From: Dehalococcoidia bacterium
GTDB lineage: Bacteria; Chloroflexota; Dehalococcoidia; JAENJB01
NCBI GenBank assembly: GCA_016844565.1
Contig: JAENJB010000002.1
Coordinates: 1-24,972 of the forward strand
Direction: 5' to 3'
DNA length: 24,972 nt
A program made the translations under genes and the position numbers. Below, piece after piece: positions 7,921 to 15,875 of this stretch (positions are counted from its first letter, which is position 1; every line of letters starts with the position of its first letter). The notes beneath the pieces are model-generated. The model saw only the letters and a program-made list of their open reading frames with translations. It was not told the DNA's origin and did no database searches.

Positions 7921-8253
7921 GTGACTGACGGGCCTTTGCAGATGGTGGTCTTCCACGACCGCGCCCAGGAGGCGTGTGATGTCGCCTGCGGCATGGATTG
8001 GTCCATGGCGGAGAACAGACGGTTGGCCGCTGAGCGTCTGAGGGAGAGGTTCGGGTCGACGGTAGAGATCAACTATGTGGAACTCTCGGACCCCAAAGCG
8101 TCGATGGAGCATCGTGAGATACTGAACAAAGTAAGAAGGGAGAAGCTGTCTACTCCTCTGCTGGTCGTCAATGGGAAAGTCAGGATAAGCGGCTACTTCG
8201 ATATCCGCATGATGGTAGACATGGCCGAGGCCGGGATGGAGATGGGCGACTGA
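7921..8253 (+). CDS. Small thioredoxin-fold protein with CxxxC (YuzD/DUF1462-like), function unknown
   Basis: A 110-residue protein between trxA and trxB. A short beta-strand (LQMVVFHDR) is followed by ACDVACGMDW, where two Cys are spaced as CxxxC instead of the thioredoxin CxxC. Next come a helix rich in Arg/Glu, a strand with VEINYVELSDP, and a C-terminal STPLLVVNGKVRISGYFD loop that resembles the cis-proline region of thioredoxin folds. The overall pattern recalls YuzD-like putative disulfide oxidoreductases, a tentative family call. I chose GTG 7921, preceded by AGGTGG; a GTG at 7912 is also possible. Its position suggests it takes electrons from, or passes them to, the flanking thioredoxin system (inference). 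Confidence 0.7.
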   Translation: MTDGPLQMVVFHDRAQEACDVACGMDWSMAENRRLAAERLRERFGSTVEINYVELSDPKASMEHREILNKVRREKLSTPLLVVNGKVRISGYFDIRMMVDMAEAGMEMGD

Positions 8254-8263
8254 TTCTGAAAGC

Positions 8264-9190
8264 ATGAGCAGCATTAGCGAGCATGAGGTAATCATCGTTG
8301 GGGGTGGTCCTGCTGGGCTCACTGCCGGGCTCTACGCTTCCCGTGCCGGGTTGAAAGCGGTTGCTCTGGAGAAAGGGTTGATAGGGGGGCAGATAATCAA
8401 TGCCCCGCTCGTAGAGAACTATCCCGGCTTCCCGCACGGCATAGCTGGAAGCGATCTGGGAGACCTGATGTGCCGGCAAGCCGAGAAGCACGGGTTGCGC
8501 TTCATTACCGGTGACGTCGTGGGCGTGGAGGTTGCCGACGGGTACAAAGTGGTCAGGACGTCAGATGGGGAGCTCAGATGCAAGGTGGTGATCGCGGCCA
8601 CCGGCTCGGAGCGCCAGAAGCTGGGTGTGCCCGGTGAGCAGCTTCTCTTAGGGAGAGGTGTTTCCTATTGTGCTACCTGCGATGGCCCCCTGTTTCGAGG
8701 AGAGACGGTGGCTGTGGTTGGAGGGGGCGATGTGGCCATCACCGAGGCCCTGTCTCTGGTCGCCTTTGTAAACAAGATTGTGGTAATCCATCGCCGTGAT
8801 GAGCTTCGCGCCAGCGCCATTCTACGGGAGAGGGCTCAATCTGAACCGAAGATATCCTTTCTGTGGAGCACTGTGGTGTCTGATGTCCTTGGTGATGATA
8901 AGGTGAGAGAGCTCAGCTTGCGTGATGTGAAAACCGTGCGGTCTTTCAACCTGGAGGTCTCCGGCGTCTTTGTCTGTATTGGGCATAGGCCCAACACAGA
9001 CTACCTGGCCCATACACTTCCACTAGACCCGGCAGGCTACGTGATTACCGATGTGCAGATGCGGACTGATGTGCCCGGGCTCTTTGCGGCAGGTGACATC
9101 CGCCAGAACTCAGCCCGTCAGGTAGTAGCTGCGGCTGGAGATGGCGCCACTGCCGCCCTCTCTGCCGAGAAGTTTCTCAAAGGCATATAA
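8264..9190 (+). CDS. trxB: Thioredoxin reductase (NADPH, FAD)
   Basis: Flavoenzyme that moves electrons from NAD(P)H to thioredoxin. The 308-residue protein has the FAD Rossmann motif VGGGPAGLTAGLYASRAGL, the redox pair CATC (Cys136, Cys139), the second dinucleotide site VVGGGDVAITEAL, the HRRDELRAS segment typical of NADPH preference, and the C-terminal LFAAGDIRQN FAD motif. GGGDVAITEA is a slightly unusual version of the common GGGNSA/GGGDSA motif. ATG 8264 follows the small thiol protein by 10 bases, with a weak ribosome-binding site. It closes the redox operon. Confidence 0.95.
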   Translation: MSSISEHEVIIVGGGPAGLTAGLYASRAGLKAVALEKGLIGGQIINAPLVENYPGFPHGIAGSDLGDLMCRQAEKHGLRFITGDVVGVEVADGYKVVRTSDGELRCKVVIAATGSERQKLGVPGEQLLLGRGVSYCATCDGPLFRGETVAVVGGGDVAITEALSLVAFVNKIVVIHRRDELRASAILRERAQSEPKISFLWSTVVSDVLGDDKVRELSLRDVKTVRSFNLEVSGVFVCIGHRPNTDYLAHTLPLDPAGYVITDVQMRTDVPGLFAAGDIRQNSARQVVAAAGDGATAALSAEKFLKGI

Positions 9191-9303
9191 CCGATCCTGA
9201 GAACCCCGGTCTTCCTGAATGTGTGCAAGGGCTGTCCAGTCTTCTCGCCAACTGCTGTCCTGGCATCTCCGTATCAAGGCTAGCCCGTGGCGCAGCAAAG
9301 TCT

Positions 9304-9309
9304 TATAAT
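9304..9309 (+). promoter_or_regulatory. Candidate -10 box for rplI-dnaB
   Basis: A perfect TATAAT 84 bases before the rplI start, within the 202-base gap after trxB. The hexamer 17 bases upstream (TAGCCC, 9281-9286) is a poor -35 match, so this rests mostly on the -10 alone. No small gene is supportable in 9191-9392. Confidence 0.4.
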
Positions 9310-9339
9310 GGCGGTGAGGCTGCTGTTCTTGACGGCAGG

Positions 9340-9360
9340 GCACCGGTGAGAGACCGGTGC
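9340..9360 (+). promoter_or_regulatory. Perfect 8-bp hairpin in the rplI leader
   Basis: GCACCGGT (9340-9347), a GAGAG loop, and ACCGGTGC (9353-9360) pair perfectly. There is no T-run after it, so it is not an intrinsic terminator. It lies between the candidate promoter and the rplI ribosome-binding site, where it could stabilise or regulate the message. A related but shorter hairpin lies at 15876-15891. Confidence 0.5.
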
Positions 9361-9392
9361 GAACAAAGCTAATTAGAGAAGGGATATTGCCG

Positions 9393-9842
9393 ATGAAAGT
9401 TGTTTTCCTGGAAGATGTTGTCAATGTAGCCAGGGCAGGGGAGATCAGGGACGTGGCTGATGGTTACGGGAGGAATTTCCTTCTGCCACACGGGCTGGCC
9501 ACGGCGGCCACGTCCTTTGCGATTGCCGGGGTTAAAGCCAAACAGCAAGCTCAGGAAACTCAGCTGGCCCGGTCGGAACAGGAGATGGCTGAAATAGCAG
9601 GCAAGCTTGAGGGTAAGGAGATTACCCTGAGAGTAAAGGTAGGTGCGAAGGACCGTCTCTACGGGGCGATCACCAGTGCCGATATCGCCCGTGAAGTGCA
9701 TGAGCGACTTGCCGTTTCCGTTGACAAGAGAGACGTCGACCTGGGGAAGCCGATTCGTGAGTTGGGAACCTTCGATGTGCCCATCAAGTTGGGGAAAGAG
9801 CTTACTCCAAAAATAAGACTCACCGTGGAGAGAGAACAGTAG
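9393..9842 (+). CDS. rplI: 50S ribosomal protein L9
   Basis: Two-domain ribosomal protein that binds 23S rRNA. The 149-residue protein begins with KVVFLEDVVNVARAGEIRDV and the YGRNFLLPHGLA motif of the N-terminal RNA-binding domain. A long charged helix (roughly residues 40-75) leads to the C-terminal domain with AITSADIA and KPIRELGTFDVPIKL. ATG 9393 is chosen because AGAAGGG lies 9 bases upstream and the conserved N-terminus begins here. The gap to dnaB is two bases; rplI-dnaB adjacency is common in bacteria. Confidence 0.96.
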   Translation: MKVVFLEDVVNVARAGEIRDVADGYGRNFLLPHGLATAATSFAIAGVKAKQQAQETQLARSEQEMAEIAGKLEGKEITLRVKVGAKDRLYGAITSADIAREVHERLAVSVDKRDVDLGKPIRELGTFDVPIKLGKELTPKIRLTVEREQ

Positions 9843-9844
9843 CC

Positions 9845-11206
9845 GTGTCCTCGGAGGAGAGACTGCCCCCTTTCGATGTTGATGCTGAAGAGGCCGTGAT
9901 TGGCTCTTTGTTGCTCGACAGCGAAGCTATTATAAAGGTCATCTCCGTACTGACCCCGGACGATTTCTACCGGGAGAAGAACAGGTGGGTTTATGAGGCC
10001 TGTTCTTCTCTCTATCAGCGTAACGAAGCCATCAACCAGGTCGGCGTTGCTCAAGAGTTGTCCCGTGTGGGGAAGCTGGAAGGTGTTGGTGGCGTTGTTT
10101 CGCTAGGGCAGTCGGTGGCCATGGTGCCCACACCACTGCATGTAGAGCACTACGCCCAGATTGTGCAGAGGCTGGGTGTCATGCGTCGCCTCATAGTTGC
10201 CGGGGGGCAAATAGCTGGCATCGGCTACGGGGCTGACCCGGACGCGGAAGCGTCCCTCAGCAAGGCTGAAGATATTCTCTTCAAGCTGCGATACGGTAGA
10301 AGGCGGCGGGATTTCGTCCACATAAGAGAGGTTCTCGATAAGTACTTCGAGGAGTTGGAGCAGCAGACTGTCCCGGGCGCCGAGGGAAAACGGGCCGTTC
10401 GCACTCATTTCAATAAGCTTGACGAGTATCTGGGCGAGTTGCAACCCTCCGATTTCGTTGTGCTGGCCGCCCGTCCGAGCATGGGGAAAACCAGCCTCGC
10501 CTTGAATATTGCCAGGAATGCCGCCGTGTACGACAAAGCCTGCGTTGCCGTGTTTAGCCTGGAGATGTCGAGAGAGTCTCTGGTGCAGCGCTTGATCTCG
10601 AACGAATCAGGTGTGGATTCCCGGAAAATGCGCCTGGGGCTTCAGAATGAGGCCGAGGAAAGGCGGGTAATGGATGCCACCGGCGTTCTTTCCGACGCGC
10701 ACATCTACATCGATGATTCCCCGCAGCTCAGGCTGATGGAAATGCGGAGCAAGGCGAGGCGGCTTCACTTCGAGAGGGGAGTGGACCTGATCATACTGGA
10801 CTATCTTCAGTTGATGCAGTCGGACATTCGCACTGAGAACCGTGTCCAGGAGGTCAGTGAGATCACCAGGGCGTTGAAGGGTCTTGCCCGCGACCTGAAC
10901 ATACCCCTGATTGCTGTATCGCAGCTCAGCCGTGCTCCGGATATTCGCAGCGAGCATCGCCCGCAGCTCCCGGACTTGAGGGAGAGCGGCAGCATCGAGC
11001 AGGATGCCGACGTGGTCCTCTTCATTTACCGTGACGATTACTACTATGACCAGGAGTCATGGGAGAAGACATTCCCTGACAAGGACTATCCGAGAGGCAT
11101 TGCCGAGGTGATTATAGCCAAACATCGTAACGGGCCAACGGGGCAGATCAACCTGAGGTTCGAACCAAGGATTGCCAAGTTTGGAAATCTGGAGGAAGCG
11201 GCTTGA
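9845..11206 (+). CDS. dnaB: Replicative DNA helicase DnaB
   Basis: Hexameric helicase that unwinds DNA at the replication fork. The 453-residue protein has the N-terminal primase-interaction domain (PPFDVDAEEAVIGSLLLD, about residues 8-110), a linker, and the RecA-like domain with Walker A RPSMGKTS (210-217), FSLEMSRESLVQRL, Walker B LIILDYLQL (from 315), and the DNA-binding/hexamer region LPDLRESGSIEQDAD, ending with IAKHRNGPTG. No intein is present. GTG 9845 lies two bases after rplI, with GAGAG-type purines upstream. Its stop overlaps the start of the DnaD-like gene (TGATG), indicating a tightly coupled helicase/loader operon. Confidence 0.96.
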   Translation: MSSEERLPPFDVDAEEAVIGSLLLDSEAIIKVISVLTPDDFYREKNRWVYEACSSLYQRNEAINQVGVAQELSRVGKLEGVGGVVSLGQSVAMVPTPLHVEHYAQIVQRLGVMRRLIVAGGQIAGIGYGADPDAEASLSKAEDILFKLRYGRRRRDFVHIREVLDKYFEELEQQTVPGAEGKRAVRTHFNKLDEYLGELQPSDFVVLAARPSMGKTSLALNIARNAAVYDKACVAVFSLEMSRESLVQRLISNESGVDSRKMRLGLQNEAEERRVMDATGVLSDAHIYIDDSPQLRLMEMRSKARRLHFERGVDLIILDYLQLMQSDIRTENRVQEVSEITRALKGLARDLNIPLIAVSQLSRAPDIRSEHRPQLPDLRESGSIEQDADVVLFIYRDDYYYDQESWEKTFPDKDYPRGIAEVIIAKHRNGPTGQINLRFEPRIAKFGNLEEAA

Positions 11207-11922
11207 TGTTGGAGGGCTTCTCCGGGTTTCCGTCACGGACTCAGTACACTCCTCTCCCGAACCTTTTCTTCAGTACTGTGCTTCCTGAGATTGACGATAT
11301 CGGAGAGCTGAAGGCTGTCTTACATATTTTCTGGCTACTCCATGCCCAAAAGGGTTATCCTCGATTTGTCACCCGCAAAGAGCTGGAACGAGACCCCGTA
11401 TTGCGAAGAGGGTTGGGATCAGGGGACGGTTCCCCGGTAAAATCTCTGAAGGTGGCTCTGGAGTTGGCGGTTAGTCACGGTCTCTTACTTCAGATAGACG
11501 TGGGCACGGATGACAGGCAAGAAACGCTCTATCTTACCAACAATGAGTCAAACAGGGACGTCGTCACAAAGATAAGGAGCGGTGTCCTTCCGCTCGGAGA
11601 GATGAAGCCACAAGGGGCCGAGGTGAGTGAGGTGGAGGAACGTGATATCTTCTCTCTCTATGAGCAGAACATAGGGATGCTCACCCCACTCATCGCGGAG
11701 GAGCTGAAGGAGGCTGAGAGCCTCTACCCTGCGGAGTGGATACGCGAGGCTTTTCGAGAGGCGGTCACCCATAACAAGCGAAATTGGAGATACATAGGAC
11801 GCATTCTAGAACGCTGGGCCCTAGAAGGTAAGGACCATGGAAAGGCTGGGAGAGATACTGAAAAAGCAGGCGGCCAGGACAAGTATGTCCGTGGAAAATA
11901 CGGGCACCTCGTCCGGCGCTGA
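11206..11922 (+). CDS. DnaD/DnaB_2-domain replication initiation protein
   Basis: A 238-residue protein with a recognisable C-terminal DnaD-like domain (about residues 146-206): DIFSLYEQNIGMLTPLIAEE, the SLYPAEWIREAFREAV helix and NWRYIGRILERW. In Firmicutes the DnaD and DnaB-loader proteins carry this fold, bind DNA and help load the helicase. The N-terminal half, including LKAVLHIFWLLH, looks like a winged-helix-type region, less certain. ATG 11206 overlaps the dnaB stop and has GGAGGA 9 bases upstream. The 3' end overlaps the following AAA+ gene by 86 bases. Position between helicase and putative loader supports a replication-initiation role. Confidence 0.8.
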   Translation: MLEGFSGFPSRTQYTPLPNLFFSTVLPEIDDIGELKAVLHIFWLLHAQKGYPRFVTRKELERDPVLRRGLGSGDGSPVKSLKVALELAVSHGLLLQIDVGTDDRQETLYLTNNESNRDVVTKIRSGVLPLGEMKPQGAEVSEVEERDIFSLYEQNIGMLTPLIAEELKEAESLYPAEWIREAFREAVTHNKRNWRYIGRILERWALEGKDHGKAGRDTEKAGGQDKYVRGKYGHLVRR

Positions 11923-13261
11923 AATGGCCGACGGGACGACTGATCCCGATTGCCCGGTCTGCAAAGGGGCGGGGTTTATCTATGCTAACGTTCCCCTAGG
12001 CCACGCCGACTACGGTAGGGCTGTCCCTTGCCGTTGCTTGAGCCAGGGCAGAGAGAAACGTCGTTTTTCTCAGATGCATAGGTACAGCAACCTTGGCCCT
12101 CTGACCGGGCTGACCTTCGACAATCTGATTCCGGAAGGCAAGAACCGTGACGGTGAGGACAGGAAGCGCTTTCGTCAAGCCTATGAGGCAGCTAAGGCTT
12201 TCGCTCGGCAGCCGGAAGGATGGCTCTTGCTGGTTGGTCCCGGTGGGAGTGGCAAGACCCACCTGGCGGCTGCCATAGTGAATGAGCGCCTGCGCGAGGG
12301 ACATCTCGCCCTGTTTATTACGGTGCCTGACTTTCTCGACCATTTGCGCTCTGCTTTTGGCCCAGCGAGTGACATGTCCTATGATGAGCTGTTTGAAAGG
12401 GTGAGAAACGCCCCCTTGCTAGTGCTGGATGATCTGGGTATGCAAAGCGGCACCCCCTGGGCAAAGGAAAAGCTGGACCAACTCTTGACTCATCGTTTCC
12501 ATGCTCAACTACCCACGGTGATTACCACGGACGCCGCCATGGAAGAGTTGGGAGAGCGAATCGGTGCCAGGTTGAGTGATGCCAGTCTGTGTCAGGCGTA
12601 TGTGCTGAGCGAGAAGAGCTGCTCCCGACACGGCTATGAAGGGGTTGGTCTCTCCGAGACAGTCCTCTTAGGGATGGGGACGTTTGATTCCTTTGACTTG
12701 AAGAGGGCTAATCTCACATCCGAGCAGCGCCAGAATCTGGAGCATGCCTATCGTTCCGCTCATGCCTTCGCCCAGTCTCCCCAGGGATGGTTGGTCCTTC
12801 AGGGTGGGCAGGGGTGTGGCAAGACTCATCTGGCTGCGGCGATAGCTAATTACCAGATACAACTGAAAAAACCTGTCCTTTTCATGATCGTTCCGGAGTT
12901 CCTCGACCATCTCCGCTCCACCTTCAGTCCGGAAAGTAAAGTTTCTTACGATGAATTGTTCGAAAGGGTGAAGGAGGCCCCGCTACTCGTCCTTGATGAT
13001 TTCACCTACACGGCGGTAAGTCCCTGGGCGCAGGAGAAGCTTTACCAAGTTGTTAGCTATCGTTACAACTCAAAATTACCTACGGTGATTACCACTTCCC
13101 TGTCTCTGGAAGAGATCGACGGTCGCATCAGCTCGCGGATGGCCGACCTCCGTCTTAGCATGGTATTCAATATCATCGCTCCGGACTACCGGGTTGACTT
13201 GAGCATGGCTCCGAAGCAACGGAACATGACTTTGCGTCCGAGAAGAGGCCGCGCACTTTGA
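11837..13261 (+). CDS. Tandem double-AAA+ DnaC/IstB-like helicase-loader ATPase with N-terminal zinc motif
   Basis: A 474-residue protein built from two DnaC/IstB-type AAA+ domains in one chain, probably the helicase loader for the adjacent DnaB. The N-terminus has CPVC (39, 42) and CRC (65, 67), a likely zinc site. Domain 1 has Walker A GPGGSGKT (134-141), Walker B LLVLDD (194-199), sensor region TVITTD and RIGARLSD with the arginine-finger candidate. Domain 2 repeats the order: GGQGCGKT (323-330), LLVLDD (383-388), TVITTS and RISSRMAD, about 189 residues later. Flanking segments also repeat (VPDFLDHLRS/VPEFLDHLRS, SYDELFERV twice), showing internal duplication. Single-domain loaders are about 250-330 residues. 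ATG 11837 has AAGG upstream; ATG 11885 is an alternative. Confidence 0.85.
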   Translation: MERLGEILKKQAARTSMSVENTGTSSGAEMADGTTDPDCPVCKGAGFIYANVPLGHADYGRAVPCRCLSQGREKRRFSQMHRYSNLGPLTGLTFDNLIPEGKNRDGEDRKRFRQAYEAAKAFARQPEGWLLLVGPGGSGKTHLAAAIVNERLREGHLALFITVPDFLDHLRSAFGPASDMSYDELFERVRNAPLLVLDDLGMQSGTPWAKEKLDQLLTHRFHAQLPTVITTDAAMEELGERIGARLSDASLCQAYVLSEKSCSRHGYEGVGLSETVLLGMGTFDSFDLKRANLTSEQRQNLEHAYRSAHAFAQSPQGWLVLQGGQGCGKTHLAAAIANYQIQLKKPVLFMIVPEFLDHLRSTFSPESKVSYDELFERVKEAPLLVLDDFTYTAVSPWAQEKLYQVVSYRYNSKLPTVITTSLSLEEIDGRISSRMADLRLSMVFNIIAPDYRVDLSMAPKQRNMTLRPRRGRAL

Positions 13262-13286
13262 CATCAGCTAGGGTCGTTGATATAAT
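13258..13286 (+). promoter_or_regulatory. Perfect-consensus extended -10 promoter of the radical reductase operon
   Basis: TTGACA (13258-13263), 17 bases, then TATAAT (13281-13286), preceded by TGA so that the extended -10 form TGnTATAAT is also met. The -35 box contains the TGA stop codon of the DnaC-like gene. Transcription should begin near 13293, giving a leader of about 77 bases. GGGT (13271-13274) and ACCC (13287-13290) flank the -10 as a possible small operator (weak). Confidence 0.85.
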
Positions 13287-13353
13287 ACCCAGTTTTCTTG
13301 TGAACGGCGCCTGATTGGATTACCCGAGGGAAGTCAAGCCGGCGAAATTACCA

Positions 13354-13367
13354 GTCCTCAGGAGGAC
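13354..13367 (+). promoter_or_regulatory. Palindromic ribosome-binding site before the reductase operon
   Basis: GTCCTC-AG-GAGGAC is a perfect inverted repeat whose right half holds the AGGAGG Shine-Dalgarno (13360-13365), 4 bases before ATG 13370. As RNA it could fold as GTCCT/AGGAC with a CAGG loop and hide part of the ribosome-binding site. It may equally be a chance effect of AGGAGG in a GC-rich leader. Confidence 0.45.
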
Positions 13368-13369
13368 AG

Positions 13370-14497
13370 ATGACTCTCGATAGAGCAAAAGAGATAGTTA
13401 CTAACAGACACGATTATGCGCGAGAATGGAAGAAGAAGACCGGCAGTAAGGTCATGGGCTATTTCTGCACTTATGTGCCCGAGGAAATAGTCTACGCGGC
13501 GGGCGTCCTGCCGATCCGCGTCATTGGCAGCCACGAGGCCCAGTCTTACACTGAACCTCACATTTACACCATGTTCTGCCCTTTCAGCCGGGACGTGCTG
13601 GCCCAGGGGTTGAGGGGCAAGTATGACTATCTTGACGGTATCATGATCGGGCATTCCTGCCTGCACCTCCGCCAGGCATTCGGCGCCTGGATGACCAACG
13701 TCCCCGCATCCTTCAGCTACTACATGTATACACCGGCAAAGATCCAGAGCCCTCATGCCAAGGAGATGATGCTGGCTGAAACCACCGAATTCAAGAAGGC
13801 CGTGGAGAACTGGCTGGGGCGACCGATCACCGATGATGCTCTGGACAAGAGCATAGAGGTATACAACACCAACCGCCGCTTGTTGAAGCAGATATATGAA
13901 CTGAGGAAGGCTGACCCTCCTCCCCTGTTCGGCTCTGAGGCCATCGAACTGGTGCTATCCAGTCAGCTTAGCGACAAGGCTGAGCACAATAAGCTTCTGG
14001 AATCCGTTCTTAAGGAGTTGCCTCAGCGCCGCAACGGTCCGCAGGGTGGCAACATCCGTTTGATGATTATCGGCAGCGAGGATGATGACACCAACTTCCT
14101 GAGGTACGTGGAGGGCCTGGGCGCTACTATCGTGGCCGATGAGCATTGCACTGGCAGCCGGTATTTCTGGAATGAGACGGTTCCCGAGAAGGACCGCCTC
14201 CGGGCCATTGGCAACCGCTATATGAACCGGCCTCCCTGCCCGACCAAGGACTGGGAATCCCGCCGGCGCTTCGTCCACATCATGAACATGGCTAAAGAGT
14301 ACAACATCCAGGGTGCCATCCTGGTGCAGCAGAAGTTCTGCGACCCCCATGAGTTCGACATTCCACCTCTGAAGGCGCTTCTGGAGAAGAACGGAATTCC
14401 GTCTCTGTTCCTGGAATTCGATATTACCGTTCCCATAGGCCAGTTCCGCACCCGTGTCGAGGCCTTTCTGGAGATGCTCCAACTCGAGGTAGTCTAG
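13370..14497 (+). CDS. Benzoyl-CoA reductase / 2-hydroxyacyl-CoA dehydratase family, smaller catalytic subunit (BcrC/BzdN-like)
   Basis: One of the two catalytic subunits of an ATP-dependent radical enzyme that either reduces an aromatic acyl-CoA ring or dehydrates a 2-hydroxyacyl-CoA. The 375-residue protein has the family N-terminus GYFCTYVPEEIVYAAGVLPI and three Cys at the positions expected for the [4Fe-4S] cluster: Cys70 (MFCPFSRD), Cys97 (GHSCLHLRQ) and Cys324 (QQKFCDPHEFD). The C-terminus is LFLEFDITVPIGQFRTRVEAF. Length is close to BcrC (about 386). It is the first gene of the operon, behind a consensus promoter. The following two-activator arrangement favours the benzoyl-CoA reductase type over simple dehydratases, but substrate specificity cannot be read from motifs alone. 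Confidence 0.82.
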   Translation: MTLDRAKEIVTNRHDYAREWKKKTGSKVMGYFCTYVPEEIVYAAGVLPIRVIGSHEAQSYTEPHIYTMFCPFSRDVLAQGLRGKYDYLDGIMIGHSCLHLRQAFGAWMTNVPASFSYYMYTPAKIQSPHAKEMMLAETTEFKKAVENWLGRPITDDALDKSIEVYNTNRRLLKQIYELRKADPPPLFGSEAIELVLSSQLSDKAEHNKLLESVLKELPQRRNGPQGGNIRLMIIGSEDDDTNFLRYVEGLGATIVADEHCTGSRYFWNETVPEKDRLRAIGNRYMNRPPCPTKDWESRRRFVHIMNMAKEYNIQGAILVQQKFCDPHEFDIPPLKALLEKNGIPSLFLEFDITVPIGQFRTRVEAFLEMLQLEVV

Positions 14498-14544
14498 GCG
14501 TACAGGCGCCCCAGGATTAGAAAATCAACCTGCAAGGGGAAAAA

Positions 14545-15858
14545 GTGGTCACATCAATTAAGAAATATCAAACAAGACCTCTGGACAGCTTCAAGAAAGC
14601 GGTTGAGCTCCGCAAAGAGTACTATCAGAACGTCAGGGAGGCCAAGCAGCAGGGCAAGTTGCTGATCACCGGCGGTGCTGACTCCATGGTGGCATTGCCG
14701 GCCGGGTTGGGTGACTACGTTTTCTTTGAGGGTGAACCGTACGGCGCCACCATCTCCATGGATCCCGAGTTTTCGGGGAAGTGTGTGGAGGCAGCCGAAG
14801 CGAAGAACTTCGCCCGCGATATGTGTGCCTACATGAGGAACTACTGGGGTTCCATGTTCTTGAACAAGTACTACTTCGGAGGCGAGTTCCCCAAGCCTGA
14901 CTTTGTCATGCAACTGGGCTTCTGCGACACACATGCCAAGTGGATGCAGCAGGTGGGTGAGTATATGAACGCCCCATACTTTGGCATTGATATGCCCGTA
15001 GGAACGCCGGGCCGCAATGTGGAGGCCAAGGTAAAGTACCTCACTTCTCAAATGAATGATGCCATCGAGTGGATGCAGAAAGTGACCGGTCGCAAATACG
15101 ATGACGACAAGCTGCGTGAGGCGGTAAGGAATGAATGCAAGAGCTCCACTCTCTGGAGCGAGATAGTCTGCTACAACAAGGCCATCCCAGCGCCGCTGGA
15201 GCAGCGTTTGATCTTCACACTCTTCATCATCTGCATTCTGAGGCGCTACGAAAGAAAGTCGGTGGAGTTCTATGAGACGCTCCGCGATGAGGTGAAGCAG
15301 AGGGTGGCGGATGGAATCGCCGCCGTCGCTACCGAGCGGTGCCGTTTGATGGATGATAGCCAGCCTCCCTGGTACTTCCTCCAGCTATATAAGTATATGG
15401 AGAAGTATGGTGTGTCGGTAGTTGGCTCCCACTATTCCTTCTTCTTGGGCGGCAGTCTGGAAGAGATGCCGGATGGCAGTCTCGGAGCGCCCAAGACGCC
15501 TGATGAGATGGGCATGCCGATGAAGACCCGGGAGGATATCCTCAGGGCCTATGCCTTGTGGTACATTAAGAAGCCTATCATCAGCCAGATGTTCGCCTTG
15601 CCGCATTTCAAGAGCGAGACGATGCTGCGGCTCGTCAAGGAATGGAAGGTCAACGGTGTGATCTTTCACCTTAACCGCGGTTGCGAGGGCACGGCCATGG
15701 GGCAGATGGAGAACCGTCTGGCTCTGACCAAGGCGGGAATACCGGTGATGACATACGAAGGTAATATGGCTGACCGACGGGAGTTCGACGAGGCGCAGAC
15801 CCTCAGGCGAATCGATGCTTTTATGGAAAGCCTCGGGCTCTCAAAGCTGGAGAGCTAA
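14545..15858 (+). CDS. Benzoyl-CoA reductase / 2-hydroxyacyl-CoA dehydratase family, larger catalytic subunit (BcrB/BzdO-like), copy 1
   Basis: Second catalytic subunit of the radical reductase. In 437 residues it has the three cluster-binding Cys candidates Cys94 (ARDMCAYMRN), Cys127 (GFCDTHAKW) and Cys380 (NRGCEGTAMGQ). These match the Cys positions of Thauera BcrB as I recall them (EDVCTYV, TGCFTFMKW, KSCNSFSAG). The C-terminus TYEGNMADRREFD resembles the ETDLVDPRYF segment of BcrB. Length is nearly identical to BcrB (about 438). GTG 14545 has AAGGGG five bases upstream. It follows the smaller subunit by 47 bases. A close paralogue of the same length lies at 18076-19389. Confidence 0.82.
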   Translation: MVTSIKKYQTRPLDSFKKAVELRKEYYQNVREAKQQGKLLITGGADSMVALPAGLGDYVFFEGEPYGATISMDPEFSGKCVEAAEAKNFARDMCAYMRNYWGSMFLNKYYFGGEFPKPDFVMQLGFCDTHAKWMQQVGEYMNAPYFGIDMPVGTPGRNVEAKVKYLTSQMNDAIEWMQKVTGRKYDDDKLREAVRNECKSSTLWSEIVCYNKAIPAPLEQRLIFTLFIICILRRYERKSVEFYETLRDEVKQRVADGIAAVATERCRLMDDSQPPWYFLQLYKYMEKYGVSVVGSHYSFFLGGSLEEMPDGSLGAPKTPDEMGMPMKTREDILRAYALWYIKKPIISQMFALPHFKSETMLRLVKEWKVNGVIFHLNRGCEGTAMGQMENRLALTKAGIPVMTYEGNMADRREFDEAQTLRRIDAFMESLGLSKLES

Positions 15859-15875
15859 GAAACTGGTCCTGGCTA

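Noticed and set aside
9340..9360. Intrinsic terminator after trxB
   Set aside because: The stem is good but is followed by GAACAAAGC, not a T-run, and it lies after a candidate -10 box close to rplI.
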